Counted from the stretch's first letter, positions 9,433-19,203 are shown. The stretch: 64,000 nt of DNA from JAVVEH01 sp032251435 (GCA_032251435.1 JAVVEH010000017.1:25048-89047), one strand, 5' to 3'. Notes: generated by a model from the letters alone, not told the origin. Program-made: numbers and translations.

Positions 9433-10053
9433 TCACGGACGGCATTGACGCATGGCTTGGGCCGCGGCGAAAATATCCGGGCGCCCGAGGATGCCCCCGG
9501 CGGCGCAAATCCCGGCGACAGGGGCGTTTCTCAACAATTCGGCGTTCTCCGGGTTGATGCCGCCGATCGCCACGCAGGGCAGGGGACTGCCGTGAGTCAG
9601 CGCCGCCAACCCGTCCACACCGAGAATCTTTCCAGCATCGGGTTTCGTGGAACTGGGAAAAACCGGTCCGACCCCCACGTAATCCGCACCCGCCTCAAAG
9701 GCGGCCTGGATGCGTTCCCGGGACTTGGCCGTGGCACCGATGATTTTGCCGCCCGCTTTCGCCCGCGCCGCGCGGATGTCCATGTCCGCCGCTCCCAGGT
9801 GCGCGCCATCCGCGTCGGCCTCGAGCATGACATCCACGTAATCATTGATGATGAGTGGCACGTGGAACCGCCGGGTGATGCTAAGCAGCTCCACGGCCAG
9901 AGCGGTCAGAGCCGCCGCCGACAGAGTTTTGTCCCGGAGTTGAACCATGGTGACCCCGCCCCGTATGGCTTGTTCAACGGCGGTGAACAGGTCGCGCGAG
10001 CCAGCGGCGGCGCGGTCGGTGATCAGGTAAAGTTGGAGGACGGTGGAATTCAA
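9433..10053 (-). CDS. thiE: thiamine-phosphate synthase
   Basis: 206 residues, normal length for ThiE, a cytosolic TIM barrel that joins HMP-diphosphate and thiazole phosphate to thiamine phosphate. Motifs: LYLITDR at the start, GVTMVQLRDK, INDYVDVMLEADADGAHLG, GADYVGVGPVFPSSTK and CVAIGGINPEN. Reading begins at a TTG (10053); no ATG gives the conserved start. It lies 36 bases downstream of aroC on the same strand and is probably co-transcribed. No other thiamine gene is in the window. Confidence 0.95.
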   Translation of the reverse strand: MNSTVLQLYLITDRAAAGSRDLFTAVEQAIRGGVTMVQLRDKTLSAAALTALAVELLSITRRFHVPLIINDYVDVMLEADADGAHLGAADMDIRAARAKAGGKIIGATAKSRERIQAAFEAGADYVGVGPVFPSSTKPDAGKILGVDGLAALTHGSPLPCVAIGGINPENAELLRNAPVAGICAAGGILGRPDIFAAAQAMRQCRP

Positions 10054-10089
10054 TACGCGGGATTAAGGTGGTTAGGGTTTCCGCCTTGG

Positions 10090-11094
10090 TCATTCAGTGG
10101 GTGTTTGCTTCGTCTCCTGCCACATTCTGGCAGTCAGGAGCATGTCCGCCATGACGATGGCGGCGCCCGCTTCCAGAACCGGCTGGACTCGGAGCGTGAT
10201 ACAGGCGTCATGACGTCCTTCAACGACCATTGTTTTAACCTTTTTCTCGTCAAAATTGAAGGTGTCTTGCGGTGTGGCGACGCTGGATGTCGGTTTAATC
10301 GCCACGCGGAAAACAATTTGATTGCCATTGGTGATGCCGCCATTGATGCCGCCGGCGTGATTGGTCTCGGTCTCGCCGCTTTCAGTCTTAATCCAGTCAT
10401 TGTGCTCACTGCCCCGCATGCGGGCGGCGGCGAAGCCGGTGCCGAATTCAATGCCTCGGGTCGCGGGGACCGCGAACACCATATGGGACAGCAACGCTTC
10501 CGCCGAATCAAAAAAGGGCTCGCCCAAGCCGATGGGGACGCGGTCCACGGTCAGTTGCACAATGCCCCCCAGGGAATCATGCTCATCCACGGCTTTTACA
10601 ATGAGCGCCTCATAATCTTTCTGACCACCGATCTCTAAAATCTCAGATCCGACAACCATGGGGCTGGCGACTTTTTTGGCGAGGGCGCCGGCCGCCACCA
10701 GGCCCAGGGAGACGCGGCCGGAAAAGTGGCCGCCGCCCCGGTAATCGGTGAAACCCTTGAATTTATGCCGGGCGACGAAATCGGCATGCCCGGGCCGGGG
10801 GGATGAGACAAATTGGCTGTAATCCCGGGAACGGGTATTGGTGTTATGAAAAAATATGGTGACGGGCGCCCCGGTGGTATGCCCATTGAAGGTGCCGCTG
10901 AAAATATGGGGTTCATCCGCTTCTGTGCGGGGAGTGGTGCCGACACGTCCGCTCTTGCGGCGCGCCAGGTCCGCTTTCATGTCGTCTTCGGTGAAAGGAA
11001 TCCCCGGCGGGCACCCGTCGATAACAATACCGGCGCCATTGCCATGGGATTCACCAAAGATGGATACTCTAAAAAGTCTGCCAAAGCTGTTCAT
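10090..11094 (-). CDS. aroC: chorismate synthase
   Basis: 334 residues. Converts EPSP to chorismate using reduced FMN, the last step of the shikimate pathway. All three hallmark regions are present: FGESHGNGAG near the N-terminus, GHADFVARHKFKGFTDYRGG, and GRHDACITLRVQPVLEAGAA near the end. It is slightly shorter than the roughly 360-residue average but intact at both ends. It follows aroA after 76 bases on the same strand. Confidence 0.97.
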   Translation of the reverse strand: MNSFGRLFRVSIFGESHGNGAGIVIDGCPPGIPFTEDDMKADLARRKSGRVGTTPRTEADEPHIFSGTFNGHTTGAPVTIFFHNTNTRSRDYSQFVSSPRPGHADFVARHKFKGFTDYRGGGHFSGRVSLGLVAAGALAKKVASPMVVGSEILEIGGQKDYEALIVKAVDEHDSLGGIVQLTVDRVPIGLGEPFFDSAEALLSHMVFAVPATRGIEFGTGFAAARMRGSEHNDWIKTESGETETNHAGGINGGITNGNQIVFRVAIKPTSSVATPQDTFNFDEKKVKTMVVEGRHDACITLRVQPVLEAGAAIVMADMLLTARMWQETKQTPTE

Positions 11095-11170
11095 GATCGT
11101 TTCATTCTACGTTTCAAGTTGTAAGTTTCCCACGGACGCGGGTCCGCTCCAGGCGGAAAGGGTCACACGT

Positions 11171-12448
11171 TCAACGCTGTACGCGAGACCCGGGCGTATG
11201 CTGTCGTTCAGCGATCGAGCCCCCGAGACGCGCCAGATCATCAAAGAAGCCGGGATACGATTTCGCGACACAGGCGGGGTTCTGGATATCAACCGGGCCA
11301 CTCGCGGCCAGCGCGGTGACCGCGGCGGCCATGGCCATGCGGTGATCCCCATGGGAGTCCACTGTCGCCGCGGCGGGTTTTCCTCCCGTGATCACCATGG
11401 TGTCACCGTCTAGTTTAATCGTGACCCCCATTTTGCTGAATTCTTTTTGAATCGCCGTTCCCCGGTCACTTTCTTTGTGTTTCAGCCGTTCGACACCGCG
11501 CAGGGTGGTGACCCCCTCACAATACGCGGCGAGGGCGGCCAGGGGCGGGAACAGATCCGGACAGTGGGTGGCGTCAAAGGCGAAGGCCCGCAACGGCGCG
11601 CTTTCCACAGTCACGCTGTCGGGCGTGATCCGCAAACCCGCTCCGCAGGCTTCCAGGGCTCGGAGAATCGCCCGGTCGGCCTGTCGGGAATCGGGGTTCA
11701 GCCCATCCACTTGAACCCGTCCCGCCACCGCGCCGGCGACTAATGGAAAGGCGGCCCCGCTCCAGTCGCCTTCTACCGCGTAGTCCGTCGGCGTGAATGT
11801 TTGCCGACCAGGGATGTGGAAGACCTGATAGTTGTCATGCGTGATCTCAATGCCGAAAGCCGCGAGAACCTCCAAGGTCATGTCTAAATAAGGAAGGCTT
11901 TTTGGGTTGCTCACCCGCAACCGCGTGTCATGTCGGGCCAAGGGACAGGCCATCAGCAGGCCGGTGATAAATTGGGAGCTGAGGGAGCCATCGATAGCCG
12001 CGTCTCCCCCCTTAAGCGGGCCCTGAACCGTCAACGGCAGGCACCCGCCCGTTGACGAGAACGAGGCGCCGAGTTGAGTCAACGGGGCTTCTAAATCATC
12101 CAACGGCCGGGTGACCAGCGAACCGTGTCCAGTCAACGTCAACGGAACCGGCGAGAGGGCGGCGATGGGGGTGAACATACGGATGCAAAGGCCGGCCTCA
12201 CCGCAATTCAACAGGGCTTCCCCCGGGGCGAACCCGCCGTCAATCGTCAGTGTCCGCTCCCGCAGGGAAATATCCGCGCCCAGATTTCGGGCGACCGCTA
12301 TGGCCGCTTCGGTGTCGTCGCACAAACTGATCCCGGCCAGGTGTGACCGGCCCGGCGCCAGCAGCGCCGCGGCGACCGCGCGCTGGGCGTAGCTCTTGGA
12401 TGCCGGGGCGGTCAAGCGCCCGTTGATTCTAGCGGGTTGTATTCTCAT
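11171..12448 (-). CDS. aroA: 3-phosphoshikimate 1-carboxyvinyltransferase (EPSP synthase)
   Basis: 425 residues from the ATG at 12448; the open frame continues upstream but only this start gives the family N-terminus. It transfers enolpyruvyl from PEP to shikimate-3-phosphate. Motifs: SKSYAQRA for the substrate-binding SKS, HKESDRGTAIQKEFSKMG, and DHRMAMA near the end. The canonical GNAGT loop reads GEAGLCIRM, a variant I recall from Bacteroidetes-type enzymes. No strong ribosome-binding site is visible. First gene of a probable aroA-aroC-thiE unit, divergent from aroE. Confidence 0.95.
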   Translation of the reverse strand: MRIQPARINGRLTAPASKSYAQRAVAAALLAPGRSHLAGISLCDDTEAAIAVARNLGADISLRERTLTIDGGFAPGEALLNCGEAGLCIRMFTPIAALSPVPLTLTGHGSLVTRPLDDLEAPLTQLGASFSSTGGCLPLTVQGPLKGGDAAIDGSLSSQFITGLLMACPLARHDTRLRVSNPKSLPYLDMTLEVLAAFGIEITHDNYQVFHIPGRQTFTPTDYAVEGDWSGAAFPLVAGAVAGRVQVDGLNPDSRQADRAILRALEACGAGLRITPDSVTVESAPLRAFAFDATHCPDLFPPLAALAAYCEGVTTLRGVERLKHKESDRGTAIQKEFSKMGVTIKLDGDTMVITGGKPAAATVDSHGDHRMAMAAAVTALAASGPVDIQNPACVAKSYPGFFDDLARLGGSIAERQHTPGSRVQR

Positions 12449-12682
12449 GCTCGATGATGGTCGTTTACGTCGCCTGTTGTGAAGTGAGAACGTAGTCTTG
12501 AACGGCTGATTTTCAATGCGAAATGGAGCGATAGTCAGATTTCCGCGGCGTTGTAAACACGGCATCCGCCGCTTGAAAATGTGGCGGGGCTGTCCTGGAC
12601 ATGGTTGTTGAACCCGATTTCCGGGGTTTGGATGTGGCCGCGCCACCGAGCATGGACCGAGATTTAGAAACCGCGCCCGCCT

Positions 12683-12899
12683 GGATTATTCACGCGGCGT
12701 GAATAATCCACCCCTTTGGGGGCGTGATCCCGTTGCCAGTCAACGAGAAACGTGGCTAAGCCCCGCGTGCGCGGTGTCGCCGCGACGCGGCTCACGCCGT
12801 TTGTTCGCCGTTTCGGCGGCGAACATCACGGCTTTTGCCTGACTCATTGAACAAAAGTGATTCATGAATGCGCCATGAGGGCGCATGAATGAATCAGGC
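12683..12899. repeat. three consecutive palindromes in the aroA-aroE intergenic region
   Basis: The 554-base gap 12449-13002 has no gene I can support but holds three inverted repeats. At 12683-12709 there is a perfect 13-base palindrome with one central base (arm GGATTATTCACGC). At 12802-12825 TGTTCGCCG faces CGGCGAACA. At 12859-12895 a 16-base arm GATTCATGAATGCGCC faces its near-complement across a 5-base loop, flanked by GCCTGA (12837) and TCAGGC (12894). They could be REP-like elements, or regulatory or terminator hairpins for the divergent genes. I found no copies elsewhere in the window. Confidence 0.6.
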
Positions 12900-13002
12900 C
12901 CAGGGCTCTTGACGTGGATGGCGCGGCGTGTATCTTTCAATCTGTTCACGCGTCATCTGTTTTTATGATCAGTCTTGCAAGCGACGAAAGCGACCTATTT
13001 CC

Positions 13003-13863
13003 ATGCGACCCATCAGTGCGACCACCCAGTTTTGCGCCGTCATTGGCAACCCTGTCGGACACACCCTTTCTCCGGCCATTCATAACGCCGCCTTCCAAGC
13101 TCTGAATTTAGACTTTGTCTATGTGGCCTGTCAGGTCGAGGATGTCAAAGGAGCCCTGGCCGGCATGCGGGCGCTGGGAAATTTCCGCGGCATGAGCGTG
13201 ACCATTCCACATAAAACGGAGGTGATGAAGTATGTGGATGAGGTGACGGAAGTGGACCGGAACATCGGATCGATTAACACGGTGATTCATGAGGCCGACA
13301 AGTTGATCGGGTTCAGCACGGACGGCCCCGGGGCGTTGAAAGCGCTCAGTGACGCGGAGGTGTCTATCGATGGCAAGAAAATTCTCTTTCTGGGCGCGGG
13401 CGGGGCGACCCGGGCCATCGCCTTTACCTTGTGCTGGCAGGGAACATTGCGGGAATTGTCTATTCTGGATATCAACCGGGACCTGCTGACGGGATTGACC
13501 GGCGATCTCGCCGCCAAAACTGACACGCCTGTTCAGGGAAGCCTGTTCACGGCTGAATCCCTGGCGGTTGAGATGGCCGCCGCGGACATTGTCATTCATT
13601 GCACACCGGTGGGCATGCATCCGAACGTGGACGCGTCTCTGGTTCCGCCGGCGTTATTCCGGCCGGGGCAAGTGATCTTCGATGTGGTTTACACGCCTCT
13701 GGAGACGAAATTGCTGGCGGACGCCAAAGCCAAGGGACTGAAAACAATTTCCGGCATTGAGATGTTTGTCAATCAAGCCGTGCTTCAATTTGAGCGTTTC
13801 AGCGGGGTGGACGCGCCGGTGGATGTCATGCGGGACATCGTGATGAGACATCTGAGCGCGTGA
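13003..13863 (+). CDS. aroE: shikimate dehydrogenase
   Basis: 286 residues from the ATG at 13003; 25 further upstream codons are open but precede the family N-terminus. It reduces 3-dehydroshikimate with NADPH. Motifs: GNPVGHTLSPAIHNAAF, MSVTIPHK with the catalytic lysine, GSINTV, STDGPGAL, the nucleotide-binding loop FLGAGGATRAI, and CTPVGMHPN. It is divergent from aroA and converges on the GH127 gene, whose frame overlaps its last 79 bases. Confidence 0.95.
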   Translation: MRPISATTQFCAVIGNPVGHTLSPAIHNAAFQALNLDFVYVACQVEDVKGALAGMRALGNFRGMSVTIPHKTEVMKYVDEVTEVDRNIGSINTVIHEADKLIGFSTDGPGALKALSDAEVSIDGKKILFLGAGGATRAIAFTLCWQGTLRELSILDINRDLLTGLTGDLAAKTDTPVQGSLFTAESLAVEMAAADIVIHCTPVGMHPNVDASLVPPALFRPGQVIFDVVYTPLETKLLADAKAKGLKTISGIEMFVNQAVLQFERFSGVDAPVDVMRDIVMRHLSA

Positions 13864-15791
13864 CGAGTGCCAGAGGCGGACAGGTGGAATGCGGGTAAGG
13901 CCGAAGGCGACCTTTTTTTTACTTTCGCCTTCGATTTCTTGAACATGGTCTGTCGCAGAACCGTGCACCCTATCGGCACCAGTGTCGCGGAAACAGCCTC
14001 TCCGTTTTCGTTGTATAAATTCCCCTTCAGGGATATCGGTGAGATACGCCACGGACGCAGTCGATCCGCATCAGGGTCGCGATGCGTCTGAAAATCCAGT
14101 TCAGCCGGAACCAGCGAGTAAGTGTTCAGCTCTTCACTCGGTTCGAAGGCGAGGTCGGCAAGGTCATGCCCCGGATACTCCCGCAAGACCGTGTTTTTTG
14201 CGGCAATCGGCAGACTGTAGAGCAGCGGCCCCCTCTTCACACCAACGTCCCCGTCGCATGCGGAAACGGACTCGACCTCACAGCGAAGCGAGAGCGATAT
14301 CTCATCACCTGCCCGCCATTCCCTCTGTATGCGACAAAAGCCCTCCTCCTCGGTGATCTGGGCATCTCCCGCATCAAGCTCATATCCTTGCGCCCAGCCG
14401 GGGATCCGGAGCCGCAACTCGAATGTAACCGGACGTTCAGGCTCAATGTGAAAGACAATCTGTTCGGAGAACGGGTAGTCAGTCTCCTGCGTGATCTTAA
14501 CCTTGGTTCCAGCTATCTCCGTGTGGAGCTCCGACGGGCCGTAGCAGAGCGCGCACATACCCTCACCATCCGCCAGGCGCATCCACATGCGGTTGGTATA
14601 ATACGGCAGGAGTTTGATCGCATTCGGATTACAGCAGACCGCAATATCCTCATGGGTCGGGGAGAGCTTGCGCCTGCCGCCATTTCCCTCCGTCGTAGCC
14701 GCGAAACGGTTGTCCATGGTCATGTAGCTGATGCCCTTGCCATCCGCCAGACGCGCGCCTTGGGCGGCGTTGAAAGCAAGCCACTCGGTCATATCCGCCC
14801 ACTGACGATTTCCAGTCTTCTGGCTGGCGCTCTGGAGGCTGGTCAAAAGCTCGGTGATGGCGCAGTATTCGTAAGTCATGTCGGGAGTGGGTTTGAAGTC
14901 TTTGATCGATTCCGCTCCAATACAGGCTCCACTCGGCGTCAGGTAGCGTTGGATTTTGGTGAAGGCATTCGCTGCCGCCTGCTGAAATTTCGGGTCATCC
15001 GTCACACTCGCGACCCAGAGGGGGACGCGCAGATGCTCGGTGGTGTGCGGGGTGTGCCAGGTAAAATCCTTGTCAAGGTCGAGCAGGTTTTCCAGTTGAT
15101 TGTCCGTGTCCCGGACCTGCTCCGTGGCGCTGTAATCCTCGTAGCACCAGACCCCGAAATCGCGGTACGCGTCCTTTCCCGTGAGCCTGAAAAGCCACTC
15201 GCACACGTCCACCAGCATCAGGCCGTGACAGGTTCCGCCGGCTGGACGCTTGACGTTGAAGTAGGAATGACCGGGTCCATAGTGCTGCATGGTCAACTGC
15301 ATGGCCCGTTCAACGGCATCGAGGTACTCCGCCTTGCCGGTCAGTTCGTAGTAGGCCAGCATCGCCACAAAAGCGCGGCTCTGCGTCCAGAACTCGCCGT
15401 TTTCGTCGTCATGTCTGTAGCGCCATTTTGGGGCATAGATGCCGATATAGCCGCTCTCGTCCCGGGAGTCCAGAAGCTCGGCCATGACGCGATCGGCTTT
15501 CCCGATGGCCGCCTCGTCGCCCGAAAGGTACGCCATGCGTACAAACCCGTCCCACCAGACAGCCTGGGTCTCGCCGTCCCACCATCCGCACGGGACATCT
15601 TCAACCATGCCCGCCTCCGCGACGGCCGCACAGGCTGCACGGTTGCCGGTAAACGCGCCCGAGGAAGCGCGCGGTGAGATTTCATCCAGGCATGCCGCAA
15701 AACCGTGTTGCAGGTCATCCAGCATCTGCTGTTTCATCCAGCTTCGGGGACGTACATCACCAAGCTGCAACATTTTGAATTCTACTTTCAT
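13785..15791 (-). CDS. GH127-family (DUF1680) beta-L-arabinofuranosidase-like glycosidase
   Basis: 668 residues from the ATG at 15791 (AGGTG upstream). No signal peptide, so cytoplasmic. Family members remove beta-L-arabinofuranose through a cysteine nucleophile in a zinc site. The zinc/nucleophile residues of the characterised HypBA1 enzyme can be placed: E308-x-C310 (YEYCAITE) and C386-C387 (EDIAVCCNPNA), with the right spacing. The (alpha/alpha)6 barrel fills the first two thirds, then beta-sandwich segments (YPFSEQIVFHI, RLRIPGWAQGY). The domain should end near CTVLRQTMF. About 50 basic extra residues follow and run into the antisense of aroE, as if the stop codon was lost. Confidence 0.88.
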   Translation of the reverse strand: MKVEFKMLQLGDVRPRSWMKQQMLDDLQHGFAACLDEISPRASSGAFTGNRAACAAVAEAGMVEDVPCGWWDGETQAVWWDGFVRMAYLSGDEAAIGKADRVMAELLDSRDESGYIGIYAPKWRYRHDDENGEFWTQSRAFVAMLAYYELTGKAEYLDAVERAMQLTMQHYGPGHSYFNVKRPAGGTCHGLMLVDVCEWLFRLTGKDAYRDFGVWCYEDYSATEQVRDTDNQLENLLDLDKDFTWHTPHTTEHLRVPLWVASVTDDPKFQQAAANAFTKIQRYLTPSGACIGAESIKDFKPTPDMTYEYCAITELLTSLQSASQKTGNRQWADMTEWLAFNAAQGARLADGKGISYMTMDNRFAATTEGNGGRRKLSPTHEDIAVCCNPNAIKLLPYYTNRMWMRLADGEGMCALCYGPSELHTEIAGTKVKITQETDYPFSEQIVFHIEPERPVTFELRLRIPGWAQGYELDAGDAQITEEEGFCRIQREWRAGDEISLSLRCEVESVSACDGDVGVKRGPLLYSLPIAAKNTVLREYPGHDLADLAFEPSEELNTYSLVPAELDFQTHRDPDADRLRPWRISPISLKGNLYNENGEAVSATLVPIGCTVLRQTMFKKSKAKVKKRSPSALPAFHLSASGTRHALRCLITMSRMTSTGASTPLKRSN
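13902..13933. terminator. hairpin between the convergent aroE and GH127 genes
   Basis: CGAAGGCGA (13902-13910) pairs perfectly with TCGCCTTCG (13925-13933); the loop holds eight T residues on the + strand. The T-run sits inside the loop rather than after the stem, so this is not a textbook terminator. A smaller GCC-GAA-GGC hairpin directly before the T-run could terminate aroE transcription. It lies inside the extended C-terminal frame of the GH127 gene. Confidence 0.3.
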
Positions 15792-15996
15792 AGCGTCACA
15801 CCTGTGGTGTTCGTTGAAATCATGATAGTTACCGAACGTTTGATTTCTCAACAAAATCGAATAGATAGAGAATTACGCCCACATGGCAACTGTACCACCA
15901 CTGGTGATACTGGAATCCGGCCACAATTCTGTCCCCATCAAAGGATTGAAGGGGTCCCGGTCGACATCAATTGAAATGGTTTTCAGCATCGGCACA

Positions 15997-18900
15997 CTAC
16001 TCAGCGGCTTCCGCTCTGATCGGTGGCAGCTTCATCTCCTGCATGAAGGCGGAGATCATATTTCCTTTGATCCCGGAACGCTTGTGGATACGCAAGAAGC
16101 TGGTCAGGGCAATTTCGACTTCGCCCTTCTCAAATACCGGCCACCATTCATCGTTAACATAGAAGCACATGGGGCCTCCCTCGCGTTTTCCCCAGCCCCG
16201 ATCCTTTTCAAACAACAGCTTGCCATCTGCGTAGACCCGGTAACCATCACCACTATTCATATGGGCTTGTCCTCCGAGTACCAGGCGGTACACGTGATCC
16301 TTTTTCATTTCGGGCAACTTCATTTTGGTGCGCATGAGAATCACTTCGTGCTCCCATAACGTCTTCATGGGATCACAGCAACGGCAGTAGTCTTCTTTGC
16401 AAACGAAATGATGCCGTACCTCAATGGGCTTACCCTCTGCCTGCTCGATCCATAAACGAGGCTCTGTGCGCAGCTTGCCATTTTCCTGACCGAAGGGCGC
16501 CAGCCCCCGCTTCCATCCTGCCTTCACAGGATCGAAGTCGACCGCGTACCAGTTCTCCATGCCATCGGGATAGGTTACCGGACGGTAGCGGGTGCCAACC
16601 TCCCAGTATTTCTCTTCCGGTGGATCAAAACTATAGTAGTCCCAGGCGATATCGGCCAGATCCGCGCCGAATGTACGCCAGGCGTAATCCGAAACACCAG
16701 CCTGCTGATACAGATTGATCAGCCCCTTCAATGCCCGACCCTCCATCCTGCCGGCCAGCTCCTTGGCCAGATTCTTCGCCTGCTTCTGCTCGTATTCCGG
16801 GATGAGCGTCTTCATCACGATCGCGCCAAAGGCCTTCTTGACCTTCGGACCAAAGTCTGCGGGGTTCGCATTCATGAAGATTTCCTGGTGCGGCATTGTC
16901 GCCTCCGGGAAACGCTGATTTCCCGCCTCGAAAAGCGCTTCGTAGCCGCCGGGAAGCGCAACAATTGTTCCTGCCAGGCTGTTCAGCAAATACTCGACAC
17001 CGGCACTCATGTCCTGCCCGCCCGGCGCCGCCAGCGTCGTGGGAAATTCCGCATAAGCCTTGATAAGCGTTTCCAGCGCAAACGCCTGCACTTCAGGCTC
17101 CGCGTTCCGCAGTTGCTTGACCAATTCGCCCAATGGCGCCAGCGCAACGGCGCGCTCGTTGTTCCTGACCATGTCCCCAATGATCGGCAGTACCTTCCTG
17201 TAGAACCGCTTGTCGCCGGCGACAGGGGCAAGCGCCGTCATGGCGGCCTTGCGCAGCCACCAGTCATCGTGCTCCAGCCAGTGCGTGAGACGGTCGACAT
17301 GCGGCGCAATCAATGCCGGACGGGCCCGCCCCAGCGCGTTCAACGCCGCCTCGACCACCCACCAGGACTCGTCAGGATCGTTGATCATGACGGTGACCAG
17401 CCTGAACATTTCATCCGTCAGGTCTTTATCCGGAATCGGTTCCCCCTTGAACATCCCGGTGATGCACCGCAGCCCTGTGAGACGACCGCGGGGATCACTG
17501 GACTTGAGCAATGGAACCACCAGATGCGTGCGCCCGTGCGCGGCAATGGCGTTTGCCGCAGCATCACGAATGCCCTGATCGATGTGATAGGCATACATCA
17601 ACAAGGTGTCGTCATCCACATCATCGGCCCCGAGTCTCTGCCCGATCGGCATGGACGCATCGGTTTCCAGTCGTTCCGCGGCAATGTCCTGCCGCTGTCC
17701 CGACCTGTACTCTCCAGGTGTCAGCGAATAAAAGATCGCGTCGGCTTCCGTTCCCCACGGCAGCACGGGCAATTGATATGTCCGGGCATGCTTTGACCTG
17801 GGCGCGCCGTACATCCGCAACTGCTTGCGGGGTAATGTATAAATCATGGGGATCCAGCTTCCCCATCCGCGCCCCTCCAATGCCGTATCCGCATAACCGA
17901 CATTCCAATCGCTGACCCATCCGAAATCACCCTTGTGGGTGCGGGCAAGCTCGTACATCCAGCGGCGACCGTCCATGAAGGATCGATATTGCTCCGGCCG
18001 TTTGTCTTTGACCAAGCCCATGGACTGACCGCGCCAGAGTTCGCCAATGCCACCCCCCGTATGACCATGAAACAGCCAGGAGGTTGAATAGAATCCTTTT
18101 GTGGCATTGATGTCGCGAGCCTTGGCATAGACGGATTCCTCGCCCTCCGGCGTCAGGTTGGCGGCCGCCGCCATCGCCAGTGCCAGCCCCGTATTGCGTC
18201 CATTGCTTACCATGCCGCCCTCCGGAACCCCGTCGCCATAGGCGACATTGCCATGACCGGCAAAGCGGTAGAAGTGCAGCAATGAGCTTTGCAGCGTGTG
18301 TTCATCGACCTGCGCACCACACTCCCTGGCCATCAGAAGGAACAGCACGCAATGCACCCCGGCCGCATTCATGTGGCCGCCGGCCATATAACTGTAGGAA
18401 GCCCCGCCACGCCCCATCCAGGAGCCATTGTAGATCGTGCGCTTCAGGTAATCGGCGATCTTCTCGATCAACGGAATCACGGATTCATCGCCCGTACGCA
18501 GATAGTATTCACAGAGCGCCGGACCATTGTAGCCGGCAAACCAGGGATAGGTCTTGAACGCTTCCTCGTTCTTGTGCTTTGCAACCAGATCCGCCACCCA
18601 TTTGCGCGCGACGTCCAGATCTTTCTCCTCCCCCGTGGAGAGCATAAAGAGCAATGCCGCATCCAACCCGATCCCGACCGAATCCTTCTCCGCCGCAAGC
18701 AGTTCTGCAAACTGGCGCACGATCGTGTCGGATTTTTCGCAGTTTGCCGGCCACGTCTCGCTGTAGGCGCCCAGCGCGGGAATCGTGACAATGACTTCAC
18801 GCGCCTGCGATTTGGCGTCATCCTTCACCATGAGCTTCAAAACACCATCCGTCGCCTCTGCGTCCGTAATGAAATTGCCCAGCAGTATGCGCGGATCCAC

Positions 18901-19203
18901 ATCCTTGAGCACCTGCCCATTGATGCTCTCGATGATCTGCCCCTTCCTGAGTTGCCCACACGCTTCGGCTGGCGAACCCGGCTCAATGTTCGCAATAAAC
19001 ATCGTGAAATTCGGACGACGCAAATCCAACCCGATCCCGACAGGCCCCCAGCGCTTGATTTTGTAGCTGGACGCATCGGGGTCAGGCGCCATGTGAAACG
19101 GCGGAGGCGTCCTGTAATATTCCGCCGCCTGAAGACAACCCACACTGACGAATGCCGCGACAACCCCGGCCACGACACGCTTGCACATCATTCTCCGCAT
19201 CAT
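15997..19203 (-). CDS. DUF6288-type protein B: PDZ + alpha-toroid + HEAT + C-terminal jelly-roll-like domain
   Basis: About 1068 residues from the ATG at 19203 (AGGAG and GAGGT upstream; the ATG at 19200 is equally possible). Signal peptide ending CLQAAEY. WGPVGIGLDL starts a PDZ-like domain (IANIEPGSPAEACGQLRKGQ), followed by the signature GAYSETWPANC. Then comes the toroid-like segment (SWMGRGGASYSYMAGGHMN) and HEAT-like repeats (DPDESWWVVEAALNALG). The C-terminus, from about ENWYAVDFD onward, is a roughly 190-residue beta-rich domain with three close cysteines (CRCCDP) that protein A lacks; A carries its binding domain at the other end. Activity unknown. Confidence 0.75.
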   Translation of the reverse strand: MMRRMMCKRVVAGVVAAFVSVGCLQAAEYYRTPPPFHMAPDPDASSYKIKRWGPVGIGLDLRRPNFTMFIANIEPGSPAEACGQLRKGQIIESINGQVLKDVDPRILLGNFITDAEATDGVLKLMVKDDAKSQAREVIVTIPALGAYSETWPANCEKSDTIVRQFAELLAAEKDSVGIGLDAALLFMLSTGEEKDLDVARKWVADLVAKHKNEEAFKTYPWFAGYNGPALCEYYLRTGDESVIPLIEKIADYLKRTIYNGSWMGRGGASYSYMAGGHMNAAGVHCVLFLLMARECGAQVDEHTLQSSLLHFYRFAGHGNVAYGDGVPEGGMVSNGRNTGLALAMAAAANLTPEGEESVYAKARDINATKGFYSTSWLFHGHTGGGIGELWRGQSMGLVKDKRPEQYRSFMDGRRWMYELARTHKGDFGWVSDWNVGYADTALEGRGWGSWIPMIYTLPRKQLRMYGAPRSKHARTYQLPVLPWGTEADAIFYSLTPGEYRSGQRQDIAAERLETDASMPIGQRLGADDVDDDTLLMYAYHIDQGIRDAAANAIAAHGRTHLVVPLLKSSDPRGRLTGLRCITGMFKGEPIPDKDLTDEMFRLVTVMINDPDESWWVVEAALNALGRARPALIAPHVDRLTHWLEHDDWWLRKAAMTALAPVAGDKRFYRKVLPIIGDMVRNNERAVALAPLGELVKQLRNAEPEVQAFALETLIKAYAEFPTTLAAPGGQDMSAGVEYLLNSLAGTIVALPGGYEALFEAGNQRFPEATMPHQEIFMNANPADFGPKVKKAFGAIVMKTLIPEYEQKQAKNLAKELAGRMEGRALKGLINLYQQAGVSDYAWRTFGADLADIAWDYYSFDPPEEKYWEVGTRYRPVTYPDGMENWYAVDFDPVKAGWKRGLAPFGQENGKLRTEPRLWIEQAEGKPIEVRHHFVCKEDYCRCCDPMKTLWEHEVILMRTKMKLPEMKKDHVYRLVLGGQAHMNSGDGYRVYADGKLLFEKDRGWGKREGGPMCFYVNDEWWPVFEKGEVEIALTSFLRIHKRSGIKGNMISAFMQEMKLPPIRAEAAE

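Noticed and set aside
11171..12448. aroA variant loop GEAGLCIRM as a resistance-type novelty
   Set aside because: This form of the GNAGT loop is, to my knowledge, common in related phyla; the gene is otherwise ordinary.
12683..12899. Palindromes read as integron attC sites
   Set aside because: No integrase, no conserved core sites and no small cassettes; the flanking genes are core shikimate genes.
14082..15677. 531-codon + strand open frame opposite GH127
   Set aside because: Antisense shadow; no signal, ribosome site or motif, while the - strand carries the zinc-cysteine motifs of GH127.
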